Of a stretch of DNA of 64,000 nt, positions 1 to 10,700 are shown piece after piece (position 1 is the first letter of the stretch; each line of letters opens with the position of its first letter). Source of the stretch: Cupriavidus basilensis OR16 (lineage in GTDB: Bacteria > Pseudomonadota > Gammaproteobacteria > Burkholderiales > Burkholderiaceae); NCBI RefSeq assembly GCF_000243095.1, contig NZ_AHJE01000002.1, positions 1-64,000 on the forward strand, in the 5' to 3' direction. Made by a program: the position numbers and the translations under genes. A model generated the notes under the pieces. That model did no database searches. It saw nothing but the letters and a program-made list of their open reading frames with translations, and had not been told where the DNA came from.

Positions 1-18
1 CTTGGGAGGAAGGAAGGG

Positions 19-2112
19 ATGAGCGCAAGAGGTCTTGAGGCACCGCTGGCTACGTTGGCGTGCTTGCTGTCGGGATGGGTCACGGCGCAGACCGCTCCCC
101 AGACAACGATCGAACTTGAGGCCCAGGTGGTTACTGCGCAGAAATTCGAGCAGAACATTCTGGATGTACCAGCGACTGTCGAAGCGGTCAGCGCCGAGGA
201 GTTGGCCCTGCACCAGATCGACAGCCTGGAGGGCTTGGACAAGCTGATCAATGGCCTGAGCATATCTAGCTATACCGGAGGCCAGCCACGCATCTTCCTG
301 CGCGGCATGGGTGATGCCTTCGATCTCAAGAACAAGCGTGTCGCCGTGTACATCGACGGCGTGCCGCAGCTGGACTCCGTGCTGCAGGATCCGCTACTGC
401 TGAACAACGTTGAACGCGTCGAAGTGCTCAAGGGGCCGCAGGGCACCCTGTACGGCCGCAATGCCGCGGCCGGGGTGATCAACATCATTACCAAGCGGCC
501 GCAAGGCAACGAAGTAAGCGGCTTTGCCGGGGCCGGCAACCACAACGAGAGGCGTGGCGGCATTTCGCTGGCGACCGGCCTGGCCGATAACGCTGTCATG
601 CTCGGCCTCAATGCCAGCTGGATAAAGCGAGACGGCATTCTGACCAACGTCGCAACAGGGTCGCATGGAAAACTCGATGCGCAGGAGCGACGCAACATCA
701 ATCTGAAGGCCGACATTTTTCCAACCGACCTGACCTCGCTCTCGCTCACCCTGAGTCACTTCGAGGACGACAGCGCTCCCTATCTGCAGACCTTCATCGA
801 TCCGAAGACCCTGCGACCGATTCGTCGGGAAAGACTGGGCATGGGCTTCACGCCAGTCGGTTTCTACCAGGTGGATCGGGACACCGAGGGCTACACCAAG
901 ACGCGCGGCGACGGAGCAACATTCAAGGTGAGCCACGAGTTCGACCTGTTTCGGCTCAACGCGATCACCGGCTACCAGAAGGACAAGCTGCGTACCGTCA
1001 GCGATGCCGACTACAGCGGCAATCCCTTCTTCAAGTGGGACTTCGATCCGTACACCAACGACCACAGCCAGTTGAGCCAGGAGGTTCAACTGGTGGGCGA
1101 CAGCGGCCGCCTGCGCTGGCAAACCGGGGTATTCGCCTACGGCGACCAGACAGATAACGGCAACGTGTTCAAGACCCGATACGGCAATGTTCTCAGCAAG
1201 TCGGAGTACCGGACATCCGGCGCTGCCTGGTACGGACAGATGGACTACGCGTTCGCGCAGAACTGGACCGCGACTGTGGGCAGCCGATTCCAACGTGACC
1301 GACAACGCCTGCGCGATGTACAGAATCGCGGCCAAGAGCAATCGAGCGCGAACGCCTCCGGGACCTACAAACTCGCCTTGGCCTACGCGTTCATGCCCAG
1401 TAATACAGCGTTCCTAAGCTATAGCACCGGCTACACACCGGGCGGCGTCAATACTAATCCGCAAATGATCGGTGGCCTGCCTGTCGGCCCCTACCTGAGC
1501 TATACACCAGAGAAGACTGGCAATATCGAGTTCGGGCTCAAAGGGCGCCTCGCCGAGCATCGCTTGAACTACACGCTTTCGCTCTACCACACATTGCTGC
1601 GCAACCAGCAGGTGCTGGACATGACCGACACCCAGGTCAAGAACATCGGCGAGACGCGCTACCAGGGCGTCGAACTGGCCACCGCTTACCAGTTCGCCGG
1701 CCCATGGAGCTTGCACGCCAGCTATGCGCTCAACACGACGCGGATCCAGAAGAGCAATGCCCCGGCGGCTGTGGGCAAGTCGGTTCCGTTCGTGCCGCGC
1801 GACACCGGTCGCATCGGGGTGCAGTACCGGGAGCGAATCGCCGGCGCCGACACGACGCTGCGCCTGGACATGAACCACGTCGGCCGGATCGAGGCCGACA
1901 ACATCAACAGTTTCGGGCAGGCGAGCTATCAGACGTTCAGCTTGAGCGGCAAGGCTGACTTCAAGCATTGGTGGCTCGCCCTGAACATCAACAACCTGCT
2001 CGACAAGCAGTACTACAGCAATGTGATCGCCAATTCGCCGTTCGCGGGTACGCATACGGCCTTGTACGGAGAGCGGCGCACGATTCTGCTGACGGTCGGC
2101 GGTGCGTTCTGA
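19..2112 (+). CDS. TonB-dependent siderophore receptor (FyuA-like)
   Basis: This 697-residue outer-membrane receptor is expected to import a ferric siderophore using TonB energy. It has a signal peptide (about residues 1-23, ending near VTAQ) and a TonB-box-like VVTAQK segment. The plug domain contains RIFLRGMGD, the FyuA-like VAVYIDGVPQL and GPQGTLYGRNAAAGVINIITKRP-type motifs (residues about 90-160). A long beta-barrel follows, ending in a terminal Phe (GGAF), as outer-membrane proteins do. A purine-rich GGAGGAAGGAAGGG run just before the ATG supports the start. The stop overlaps the start of the following ABC transporter (TGATG), so the two are probably co-translated. The plug resembles yersiniabactin/pyochelin-type receptors, and the neighbours support a thiazoline-type metallophore. 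The exact ligand is inferred. Confidence 0.9.
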   Translation: MSARGLEAPLATLACLLSGWVTAQTAPQTTIELEAQVVTAQKFEQNILDVPATVEAVSAEELALHQIDSLEGLDKLINGLSISSYTGGQPRIFLRGMGDAFDLKNKRVAVYIDGVPQLDSVLQDPLLLNNVERVEVLKGPQGTLYGRNAAAGVINIITKRPQGNEVSGFAGAGNHNERRGGISLATGLADNAVMLGLNASWIKRDGILTNVATGSHGKLDAQERRNINLKADIFPTDLTSLSLTLSHFEDDSAPYLQTFIDPKTLRPIRRERLGMGFTPVGFYQVDRDTEGYTKTRGDGATFKVSHEFDLFRLNAITGYQKDKLRTVSDADYSGNPFFKWDFDPYTNDHSQLSQEVQLVGDSGRLRWQTGVFAYGDQTDNGNVFKTRYGNVLSKSEYRTSGAAWYGQMDYAFAQNWTATVGSRFQRDRQRLRDVQNRGQEQSSANASGTYKLALAYAFMPSNTAFLSYSTGYTPGGVNTNPQMIGGLPVGPYLSYTPEKTGNIEFGLKGRLAEHRLNYTLSLYHTLLRNQQVLDMTDTQVKNIGETRYQGVELATAYQFAGPWSLHASYALNTTRIQKSNAPAAVGKSVPFVPRDTGRIGVQYRERIAGADTTLRLDMNHVGRIEADNINSFGQASYQTFSLSGKADFKHWWLALNINNLLDKQYYSNVIANSPFAGTHTALYGERRTILLTVGGAF

Positions 2113-3887
2113 TGGCGCAGACCATGATCGACTTCTCCGCCCTGCCACGTAGCGGTGGCATCGCCACCAGCCTTGCCTTGGTACGTTCGTGGCCATGGCA
2201 TCTGGCCCTTGCGTGCCTGGGCACGGCCATTTCCGGCCTGCTGAGTCTGCTGCCGTATCTGGTTGCCTGGCTCCTGCTGGCACAGATGCTCGGTTCCTCG
2301 GCCTCCGCACAGTGGTTCGCGTGGCTGATCCCCGCGCTTGTGGCGGGCTGGGCGCTGCGGCACGCACTGGCCTGCATGAGCAAGATCATCGCGCACCGCC
2401 TGGCCTTCACCGCCATCGCGCAGCTCAAGCAGTGCCTGTTCGACAAGCTCGAACGGGTGCGACTGTCGCACTTCGATCAGGCGCCAGCGGTGCAACAGAG
2501 CCAGCTCATCGGCCAGCAGGCCGATGAGCTGGAAGACGCGGTGGCCCACCTGCTTCCAGAGCTGACGGCGGCGACGCTCGTGCCGGCAGCGCTCGCCTGC
2601 CTGCTGCTTGGGCTCGATTGGCGCATGGGGATTGCATGCCTGTTGCCTTACTTCCTGGCGATCGCGTGCAGCCTTTACTCGATGTCGGTCGGCAAAGTCG
2701 CTGGACAACGCATGATGCAGGCATGGGGTGCGCTGGTGCAGAACCTTCATACGCTCCTGCAGCACCAACTGCTCCTGCGCACCTACAACCAGGCCGATAC
2801 GGCGCAACGCCGTATCGACAATGCGCTGGAAATCTTCGAGGCACAATCGACGGCAGCGGTTCGTCAACCGCTTGGCCTGGCCGTGCTGTTCATGGTGCTG
2901 GGCACCAGCCCGCTCTCCAGCGTACTACTGGTCGGTGGCGCGCTGTATGCGAGGGACGCCCTGAGCCTGCCAACGCTGGCGTTCTTCTGCATCGTTTCTG
3001 TCGGTTTGGGCACGCTGTACAGCGATGTCTTCAGCTTCTTCCTTCGCCTGGGCAAGCTCAAGGCCATCTGGAAACGCGTGTTCGGCCTGCTCGACGGCGA
3101 CGAACCGGCCTGGGGCACGCTCGGCCTGGTCAAGACACCGTCGGGGATCGAACTGCGCCAGGTCTGCAAGCAGCACGGCGAACGAAGCATCCTGACCGAC
3201 ATCACCCTGACGGTCAACCCGGGTCAGTCTCTGGCTCTGGTGGGCCACAGTGGCGCGGGAAAGACCACGCTGGCCAGACTCCTGCTGCGCTTCGACGATC
3301 CTGACTCCGGGAAGATTCTACTGGGCGGTCTGCCGCTTGCGGCCTACACCGAAACAGCACTCCGGCAGGCGGTCGTCTTCGTCAGTCAGCAGACCGAACT
3401 GTTCGCCGTCAGCGTAGCCGACAACATCCGCTTGGGGCGGCCCAACACGGACCTTGCCGCGGTCGAAGCGGTTGCTCGCCTGACCCTCTGCCATGAGTTC
3501 ATCAGCGCCCTCCCCCAAGGCTATGAGACCGTCCTGGCGCCGGATGGCCGCGATCTGTCCGGCGGGCAACGCCAACGCCTGGCGCTGGCCCGCGCGCTGA
3601 TGCTCGATGCGCCTGTGCTTGTGCTGGACGAAGCGCTGGCATTCAGTGACATCGAGAACGAAGTGAAGATTCAGCAGGCGATCACCCGGCTGGCCCGAGG
3701 ACGGACCTTGATCGTCATCGCCCATCGACTGCCAACCGTTCGTACGCTGGACACTATTGCCGTGATGGCGCAGGGACACATCGTGGAGAAGGGCCGTCAC
3801 GAGAACCTGATCGAAGCTGGAGGGACATACGCGATGCTCTGGCGGCAGATCGAACAAGCCCCCCGGAATCTGGAGCCGTCCCCATGA
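2112..3887 (+). CDS. ABC transporter, fused permease/ATPase (YbtP-like)
   Basis: This 591-residue inner-membrane half-transporter has an N-terminal exporter-type six-helix domain (about residues 20-320) followed by a nucleotide-binding domain. Walker A is GHSGAGKTT, the ABC signature is LSGGQRQRL, Walker B is VLVLDE and the switch His lies in IAHRL. The D-loop region reads AFSD rather than the usual SALD. I chose the ATG at 2112, which overlaps the receptor stop; the reading frame is open further upstream but would overlap the receptor gene. Paired transporters of this layout next to a TonB receptor and siderophore NRPS genes (YbtP/YbtQ, PchH/PchI) act in ferric-siderophore uptake across the inner membrane despite the exporter fold. 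Product export cannot be excluded. Confidence 0.88.
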   Translation: MAQTMIDFSALPRSGGIATSLALVRSWPWHLALACLGTAISGLLSLLPYLVAWLLLAQMLGSSASAQWFAWLIPALVAGWALRHALACMSKIIAHRLAFTAIAQLKQCLFDKLERVRLSHFDQAPAVQQSQLIGQQADELEDAVAHLLPELTAATLVPAALACLLLGLDWRMGIACLLPYFLAIACSLYSMSVGKVAGQRMMQAWGALVQNLHTLLQHQLLLRTYNQADTAQRRIDNALEIFEAQSTAAVRQPLGLAVLFMVLGTSPLSSVLLVGGALYARDALSLPTLAFFCIVSVGLGTLYSDVFSFFLRLGKLKAIWKRVFGLLDGDEPAWGTLGLVKTPSGIELRQVCKQHGERSILTDITLTVNPGQSLALVGHSGAGKTTLARLLLRFDDPDSGKILLGGLPLAAYTETALRQAVVFVSQQTELFAVSVADNIRLGRPNTDLAAVEAVARLTLCHEFISALPQGYETVLAPDGRDLSGGQRQRLALARALMLDAPVLVLDEALAFSDIENEVKIQQAITRLARGRTLIVIAHRLPTVRTLDTIAVMAQGHIVEKGRHENLIEAGGTYAMLWRQIEQAPRNLEPSP

Positions 3888-5605
3888 AGAAATGGTTCTT
3901 TCGATTGCTCGATGACTGCGCAATGCGCCCCCGGTTCTCCTGCTATATGCAACTCACTTGGTTCGACGTTCTACTCACCGCGCTGCCCCCTCTGGCCGCC
4001 GCCGAGTTCATCCGGGCGGCCTACCTGGCGAGCGGCTGGCCACAGGCCGGTCCGCTGTACATGGGAGTCGCCCTGCTGGCACCGTTCATTCGTCTGGGTG
4101 TGCAATGGCGAGCCCGGATGCTGGGCACCCAGGCGGTCTTCGGGGCCATCACGCTCTATCGCCGGCAACTGGTGCGGCGACTGTTGGCAGCGCCGCTGTG
4201 GCAGCTTCGCCGATGGCCGGAAAGCCAGATGCTCGATCGTCTGACCAGCGACGTCCGTCTGTTGCAGGAAGGCGTCTTCATTGTATTGGTGAGGCTCCAG
4301 GCCAATCTGTTGCTGGCCGCCATCTTGCTGCTGTACGTCGGCTACTTCCGGCCGCTCCTGCTCGGCGGCTTCCTACTCGTGTTGCTGCTGTGCGCTGTCT
4401 TGGCGTGGCGCCTGCTGTCGGCGCTTGAGAAGCGCGTCGATGTGCTCACCGGATGCAACGACGCGGTACAGGAAGCCTTAGCAGCCACGCTGGGAGGCAT
4501 TCGCACGCTCCGCCTGTTCCGGGCGACGCGCCTTCCCGGCCTACAGCTCGATGCACTTCTGCGCCACCAGCAGGAAGCCCAGCAGCGCAGCGTGCCTGCC
4601 TTCGCCGTACGGGATCAGACGGTCAATGGCCTGCTCGAGCTGTGCCTGGTGGCGGCCCTGCTGCTAGCCTGGCGCTCGCAGGCCGACGCCAGCCTCGTGG
4701 CGGCGCTGCTGGTACTCCCGCTGGCCCATCACAACCTCTACTGCGCCTGGCAGGAATGGGCGCAGCTCAAGTGGACGCGGAAGGCGTGGCAGCGCATCCG
4801 GCCGATAGCGGACTTGCCCGGACAAACACAGGGCGACGGGCGCCGCCCACCGCCGGAGCATGCGGCAGTGACGCTAGACAACGTCAGCTTTGCCTACGCG
4901 CATCAGCCCGTCTTGAAGGCCGTCAGCGCCAAGTTCGCGACCGGTTCCCACAACGTGATCGTGGGCCGCAATGGCGCTGGCAAATCCACGCTGCTCATGG
5001 TGCTTGCCCGGCTCTACGACCACGATAGCGGGCAACTCCAGCTGGATGGCATCACAAGCCAGCAAATCCCACTGGAGGCCTGGCGCAGTCGCGTGGCGAT
5101 GGTGCTCCAAGAGACCGCGTTGCTGCCGGGCACGCTGCGAGAAAACCTGTTGCTGGGCAAACACGACGCCAACGATGAGCAAATGCATGGGGCATTGGGG
5201 CTGGCTTGCTGCGATGACTTCGTCAGCCAATGGCCGAACGGCCTCGACACGGTCCTGGGCGAAGGCGGAACGCCGGTCTCCGGCGGCGAGCGGCAGCGCA
5301 TCGCCATCGCGCGGGCGGTGCTCAAGGACGCGCCCATCGTGCTGTTGGACGAGGTCACCTCTGGCCTGGATAGCGCCAGCGCTGAACAGGTTCAGCACGC
5401 GATCCGCGCGTTGGCGAACCGCCGCACCGTCATCCAGGTCACGCACTCCTTGCAGCAAGCGGTGCACGCGGACCAGGTACTGGTACTGGACGATGGCGAA
5501 ATCATTGAAACGGGGGACCACACCAGACTGTTGCAGGCGCGCGGAACCTACGCCGCGCTCTGGGAGCTGTTCCAGCAAAGCCTGAACTGGAGAGTCGCCC
5601 GCTAA
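3884..5605 (+). CDS. ABC transporter, fused permease/ATPase (YbtQ-like)
   Basis: This 573-residue second half-transporter overlaps the preceding gene by 4 bases (ATGA) and probably forms a heterodimer with it. The membrane domain covers about residues 20-310. The ATPase domain has Walker A GRNGAGKST, signature VSGGERQRI, Walker B IVLLDE, a classical D-loop (SGLDSAS) and H-loop VTHSL. The intact D-loop here, against the divergent one in the partner, suggests the two ATP sites are not equivalent, as in many heterodimeric exporters. The YbtQ/PchI-like role in metallophore uptake is inferred from context. Confidence 0.88.
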   Translation: MKKWFFRLLDDCAMRPRFSCYMQLTWFDVLLTALPPLAAAEFIRAAYLASGWPQAGPLYMGVALLAPFIRLGVQWRARMLGTQAVFGAITLYRRQLVRRLLAAPLWQLRRWPESQMLDRLTSDVRLLQEGVFIVLVRLQANLLLAAILLLYVGYFRPLLLGGFLLVLLLCAVLAWRLLSALEKRVDVLTGCNDAVQEALAATLGGIRTLRLFRATRLPGLQLDALLRHQQEAQQRSVPAFAVRDQTVNGLLELCLVAALLLAWRSQADASLVAALLVLPLAHHNLYCAWQEWAQLKWTRKAWQRIRPIADLPGQTQGDGRRPPPEHAAVTLDNVSFAYAHQPVLKAVSAKFATGSHNVIVGRNGAGKSTLLMVLARLYDHDSGQLQLDGITSQQIPLEAWRSRVAMVLQETALLPGTLRENLLLGKHDANDEQMHGALGLACCDDFVSQWPNGLDTVLGEGGTPVSGGERQRIAIARAVLKDAPIVLLDEVTSGLDSASAEQVQHAIRALANRRTVIQVTHSLQQAVHADQVLVLDDGEIIETGDHTRLLQARGTYAALWELFQQSLNWRVAR

Positions 5606-5664
5606 GACGGGATTGCCTGAACGGAACGAGCGCTTCGAGCAGGGGCCGCCTCCCAGGAGGAGCA

Positions 5665-5685
5665 ATGCCGAGCCTGGTTGCGTAG
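5665..5685 (+). promoter_or_regulatory. Strong Shine-Dalgarno with six-codon open frame before the FAAL gene
   Basis: A near-perfect ribosome-binding site (CCAGGAGGAG, 5653-5662) precedes an ATG at 5665 that opens only MPSLVA before TAG. The next plausible start for the acyl-AMP ligase is 5720, which has a weaker site, or the in-frame TTG at 5678. The mini-frame could be a leader for translational coupling, or the remnant of an earlier start lost by frameshift. The codons carry no obvious attenuator signal. Confidence 0.35.
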
Positions 5686-5719
5686 CGGCATCAAGAGGAC
5701 GAGCGATGGGAACCAAGCA

Positions 5720-7741
5720 ATGAAGACAATACAGGAAGTGACTCAACAGCACGCGGCGCAGCATGGCAAGCTGGTCATCTACCGGGAACTCGACAGTCGT
5801 GGCCAGGAGATTGGCCAGATCACCTTTGCTGAACTCCACCAGCGCGCCATGGCGGTGGCGCAGTATCTGCTGGCACAGCCGGACCCCGCGCCGTCGGTGC
5901 TCTTACTGTTTCCTCCGGGCATTGATTTCATGGTTGCCTTCGTTGGCACCATCATGGCCGGCAAGATTGCCGTGCCTACCGCCCGACCGGGAGCCGTAGG
6001 GCTCAAGCGAGCGCTCCCTCGTCTGCAGCGTATCGCCGCGGACTGCGCCGCACGCGCCATTCTGGCGGATGCCGGATTCGTGGATGACATGCGCGAGCAT
6101 GGGAGGGGGCGTTGGCTCACTGAGCATCAATTGCTGCCGTGGCCAATCCCCACAGTGGACGCCTCGATCCCACTTCCTCCGCCCCAGCTCGATGCTGTCG
6201 CCTACCTGCAGTACAGCTCCGGTTCTACTGGAGCGCCCAAGGGGGTCATGATCACTCATCGCAACATTGCCGCTAACACCGCGGCAATCGAACGGCGGAT
6301 GGGATGCCCTGGCCGCGTGGTGTCCGTTGAATGGATGCCGCATTTCCATGACTACTCGTTGGTCAATGGCCTGCTACTGGCGCTCTACGCCGGGGCTGAG
6401 CATGTGATCCTTCCGTCGATGACGCTTCTGCGCGCACCGCAGGTATGGCTGCAGACAGTGTCGACCTATCGCGCATGGCGCAGTGGCGGGCCGAATTTCG
6501 CCTACCAGCAATGCGTCGACCGGATCGCCGATGCCGATATCGTGGGACTGGATCTATCGCATTGGAAATGGGTTCACTGTGGTGCTGAGCCGATCAAGGC
6601 CGCCACGGTCGAGGCATTTCTGCGTCGATTCGCTCCGGCGGGCCTTTCCCCGGACGCGTTCCACCCTGGGTATGGCATGGCCGAGGCAACTCTGTTTGTT
6701 ACCAGCACTTGCCTTGGTGATGCCTGGCGCGCCTCGCCGGTGAGGCCGAGTGACCGCCAATCATTGACGGTTTCTTGCGGAGTGCCTGCGGCGGGACTTG
6801 CCCTCCGGATTGTCGACCCGCAAGCCCAACGGGTCCTGCCAGAAGGCCAGGTTGGGGAAATCTGGTTATCCACGGACAACCCGAGCGTGTCACCCGGCTA
6901 CTGGCAGGCGGAGGCGCTCAACCGTGAGGTCTTCCAGGCGCGGCTGGAAGGGACATCCGGCGAGTACCTGCGCACCGGTGACCTCGGATATCTGTGTGCA
7001 GGCGAGTTGACCATCAGCGGGCGCTTGAAGGACCTCATGATCTTCCAGGGGCGCAACATAGTGCCCACCGATATCGAATGGTTGGCCCAGTCGGAATGCC
7101 AGTGGCTGCGCACGGATGGCGGTGCGGCCTTCGCGATGGATGACGCATTGTCGACACGACTGGTGCTGGTGCAGGAAGCGGACAAGCGTTGCCCCGAGAA
7201 TTGTCTGCCTGGCTATGCACACGCCATTCAGCAGACCCTCGCCCTGCACCTTGGCCTGACCCTGGATGAAATTGTGTTCATCCGCACGGGAAGCCTGCCG
7301 AAAACATCCAGCGGAAAGATCCAGCGAAGGGAATGTCGAGAGCTCTTCACGCAAGGGACGCTGCCAGTCCTGTTTCGTTACCAACGCGATGGCCACGGCA
7401 AAACTCCAAGTACCCCACCTTACGACACACCGCTTGATGCACTGCGCGAGCTTTTGGCAGCCCAGCTTGGTTGTGGACTGGAACAGGTCGACGTTGCCCG
7501 CAGCCTGTTTGACTTCGGGATGGATTCACCAGCCCTCGTGCTGTTCCACGAGCGAATCCATCGACAGCACCCGGAATGGGCCCTCGACGTCACCGACCTC
7601 TTTCAATGCGCATCCCTCACGAACCTCGCCGACCTTGTCGGCGGCGGCCAGACCCTGGGCGAAGACACGTGCGATGGGCAGCGCGCCAGGCGGACTCAAC
7701 AGCGCAATCGCCGCCGCATGAGCGACGGGCTCGACAACTGA
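5720..7741 (+). CDS. Fatty-acyl-AMP ligase with C-terminal acyl carrier domain
   Basis: This 673-residue protein begins the assembly line. It is expected to activate a fatty acid as acyl-AMP and load it onto its own carrier domain. The adenylation core has the P-loop YSSGSTGAPKG (about residue 170), a WMPHFHDYSL segment typical of FAAL-type enzymes, HPGYGMAEATLF, the YLRTGDLG hinge region and the catalytic Lys in SSGKIQRRE. Residues about 575-655 form a carrier domain with DFGMDSPAL, where Ser is the phosphopantetheine site and Pro replaces the usual Leu. I chose the ATG at 5720; an in-frame TTG lies at 5678. The gene sits 114 bases after the ABC genes and 11 bases before the PKS. The chain length of the acid cannot be read from the sequence. 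Confidence 0.85.
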   Translation: MKTIQEVTQQHAAQHGKLVIYRELDSRGQEIGQITFAELHQRAMAVAQYLLAQPDPAPSVLLLFPPGIDFMVAFVGTIMAGKIAVPTARPGAVGLKRALPRLQRIAADCAARAILADAGFVDDMREHGRGRWLTEHQLLPWPIPTVDASIPLPPPQLDAVAYLQYSSGSTGAPKGVMITHRNIAANTAAIERRMGCPGRVVSVEWMPHFHDYSLVNGLLLALYAGAEHVILPSMTLLRAPQVWLQTVSTYRAWRSGGPNFAYQQCVDRIADADIVGLDLSHWKWVHCGAEPIKAATVEAFLRRFAPAGLSPDAFHPGYGMAEATLFVTSTCLGDAWRASPVRPSDRQSLTVSCGVPAAGLALRIVDPQAQRVLPEGQVGEIWLSTDNPSVSPGYWQAEALNREVFQARLEGTSGEYLRTGDLGYLCAGELTISGRLKDLMIFQGRNIVPTDIEWLAQSECQWLRTDGGAAFAMDDALSTRLVLVQEADKRCPENCLPGYAHAIQQTLALHLGLTLDEIVFIRTGSLPKTSSGKIQRRECRELFTQGTLPVLFRYQRDGHGKTPSTPPYDTPLDALRELLAAQLGCGLEQVDVARSLFDFGMDSPALVLFHERIHRQHPEWALDVTDLFQCASLTNLADLVGGGQTLGEDTCDGQRARRTQQRNRRRMSDGLDN

Positions 7742-7752
7742 CTGGAGCAGCT

Positions 7753-10700
7753 ATGGACGATACCCGGGATCTACTGAAACAACACCCCGACGCAATCGCG
7801 ATTGTCGGTATGTCCGGACGCTTCTCTGGCGCAGCGGACCTTACGGCATTCTGGGACAACCTGTGCGCTGGACAGGAAGGCCGCCAGGTATACAGCCGCG
7901 ACACCCTGCTGGCCAATGGCGTTGCCCCGGTCGTGCTTGACGACCCAGCTTACGTGAAGGCGGGCATGCCGATGGCTGACATCGACTGCTTCGACGCCGA
8001 GTTCTTTACGATCAGCGCCAAGCAGGCGACTTGGATGGACCCGCAGATCCGCCTGTTTCTTGAAGTCTGCTGGCATGCGATGGAAGATGCCGGCTATGAC
8101 GTGACGCGGCTTGGCAAGAAGCTGAGAAGCCACAACCTCGCGCAGTGGCTGGAGGTCCTTACCGGAAACGACAAGGACTACCTGAGCACCTGGGTAGCCT
8201 ACAAACTAGGGTTGCGCGGCCCCAGCTTGAACATTCAGACCGCATGCTCGACGTCGTTGGTGAGCGTCGCCACGGCCTGCCACAACCTGCTGGCCTATCA
8301 ATGCGACATGGCGCTGGCGGGTGCCGCCGCGTTGACCCTTCCGCACGGCCAAGGCTATCTCTATCAAGCCAACACCATCCTGTCGCCGGATGGACACTGC
8401 CGCCCCTTCGATGCCGACGCGGCCGGCACAGTGATGGGCAATGGTGTGGCCGCAGTGGTGTTGAAGCGATTCGAGGACGCCATCCGCGACGGCGACCACA
8501 TCGATGCGCTCATTCTGAGCGCTGCCGTCAACAACGACGCGCAACGCAAGATGGACTTCATGGCGCCCGGGATTGAAGGCCAGGCAGAGGTGATCCGCAT
8601 GGCGCATCGTCTTGCCGAAGTCACCCCGGAAAGCATCGATTACGTCGAGGCGCATGGTACCGGTACCCGCCTGGGCGATCCCATCGAGTTTCGGGCACTG
8701 CAACTGGCGTTCGGCGCGGGTCAGCACCGCGCCCGCCCGTGCGCCATCGGAGCCGTCAAAGGCAACCTCGGGCATCTCAATACCGCCGCCGGGATGGCTG
8801 GGCTGATCAAGACGGTCCTCGCGCTGCGACATGAGATGCTGCCACCGACCTTGCACTACCGCAGTCCTAATCCCCAACTGGCCCTGGACGACGGCCAGTT
8901 CTTCGTCAATGATCAGTTGCGCCCCTGGCTGCGCGAGTCGGGACGCGCGCGCCGCGCTGGGGTTAGCGCCTTTGGTTTTGGTGGTACCAACGCGCACCTG
9001 GTGCTGCAGGAGGCGCCCGCGGTGGGCAGGACGGACGACCGCGCAACGCCGCAACTGTTTACCCTCAGCGCCCGCGATCCGGCAGCCTTGGAACGCTATC
9101 GGCAGCAAACCATCGATTGGTTGGCAGACCGGGGGTGCACCGCCAACCTGGATCAACTCAGCTACACCGCGGCCAAGGGACGCAAGGTGTTTCCCTACCG
9201 GCTCGCCGTGGTCGCGCAGACCACCGGTGAGCTCGCTGCCGCCTTATCGAAGGCGTCCGCAACGCAGGCTAGGTCAGGTGGCAAGACGGCTTGGGTCTTC
9301 ACGGGACAGGGGGCGCAGTACGAGGGCATGGCACAGGGTCTCTACGATCACGATCCAGCCTTCCGCGAAGCGGTCGATCACTGCTGCCGCGCCATCCCCG
9401 AGCGCGAGATGCTACCCATCGCCGGATGGCTGTCGGGCAATCTGCCGATGGCAGAGGCTTTGACGCGTGCCTCCAGCCTGCAACCGCTCCTGTTCACCGT
9501 CCAGTACGCGTTGGCCGCGGCATGGCGTCGGGCCGGCGGCAAACCGGACGTCCTTCTCGGCCACAGTCTGGGCGAATATGTAGCCGCTTGCCTGGCTGAT
9601 GTGATGTCGCTGGAGACGGCAATGGCCATGGTTTGCCTGCGTGGACGCCTGCTAGACAGCCTACCCGCCGGCGGCGGCATGCTCGCCGTGCAAGCGCCCG
9701 CAGCGACCGTCCGCACCTACCTGAGCGATGGCTTTGCGCTGGAAGTCGCTGCGGACAACGGGCCACAGCAGGTCGTGGTGTCCGGCGAGGTCGAAGAACT
9801 TTCCAGGCTGAAGCAAGCCTTGGCCAAGGCACAGGTCGAATCCGTTGCATTACCTGTAACGCATGCCTTCCACTCGCGCCTAATGGACCCCATCCTGGAC
9901 GCATTCGAATCGGGCCTGAGCCACTTCAGCTACCGCCCACCGGCCATCCCGCTGCTGAGCAATCTGAACGGACGGCCGCTAGAGCGTGCACCGGATGCGC
10001 GCTATTGGCGCGACCACCTGCGTCAGTCCGTGCAGTTCTGCGCCATGACGGAGCAGTTGCCGAGCCTGGGAGTCGGCCACGCGTTGGAGATCGGCCCGAA
10101 GCCATTGCTCAGCGGTCTCGTCGGTCGAGTGCTCGCGCGCGGATGCGTCCCTGGGCTGGTGGAAGCCGAGTCGGGCCACACGGCATGGCTGCGCCAGGTC
10201 GGTCATGCGTTCTGCACCGGTATGCTGGCCGACACCGGGGGGTTGTTTGCGCAGGGACAACGCCTTGCTTTCCCAGGCTATCCGTTTTCGCGATCGCGCT
10301 TCTGGGCTGTCCAGGAGACCGGTCAAGCAGAGCGACTTCTTCATGCTCGGCGGCAACTCCTTGGCCGCCATTCAGATTCGCGCCGCTGTCCAGCGCGACC
10401 TCGCCATCGAACTGCCGATGGCGCAGATGATGAAAATGCGCACCTTGGGCGAAGTGGTCGATGCCATTGCCGCGGTACTGGAAGCCGAAGCGGAAAGCGA
10501 GGTGAAAGTATGAACGACGTTCTCTCGACCCAAGCACGGGCATTGCTCGAGCGGCGGCTTGCTGGACGGAAAAGCGACTCGGCAGCCACGCGTCACCCTG
10601 TACTGCGGCCTGATCAGCCCAACCGCTACGCGCCTTTCCCGCTGAACGACATGCAGCAGGCCTATTGGATCGGCCGGCAGGGCGATGACCAGACAGGCAT

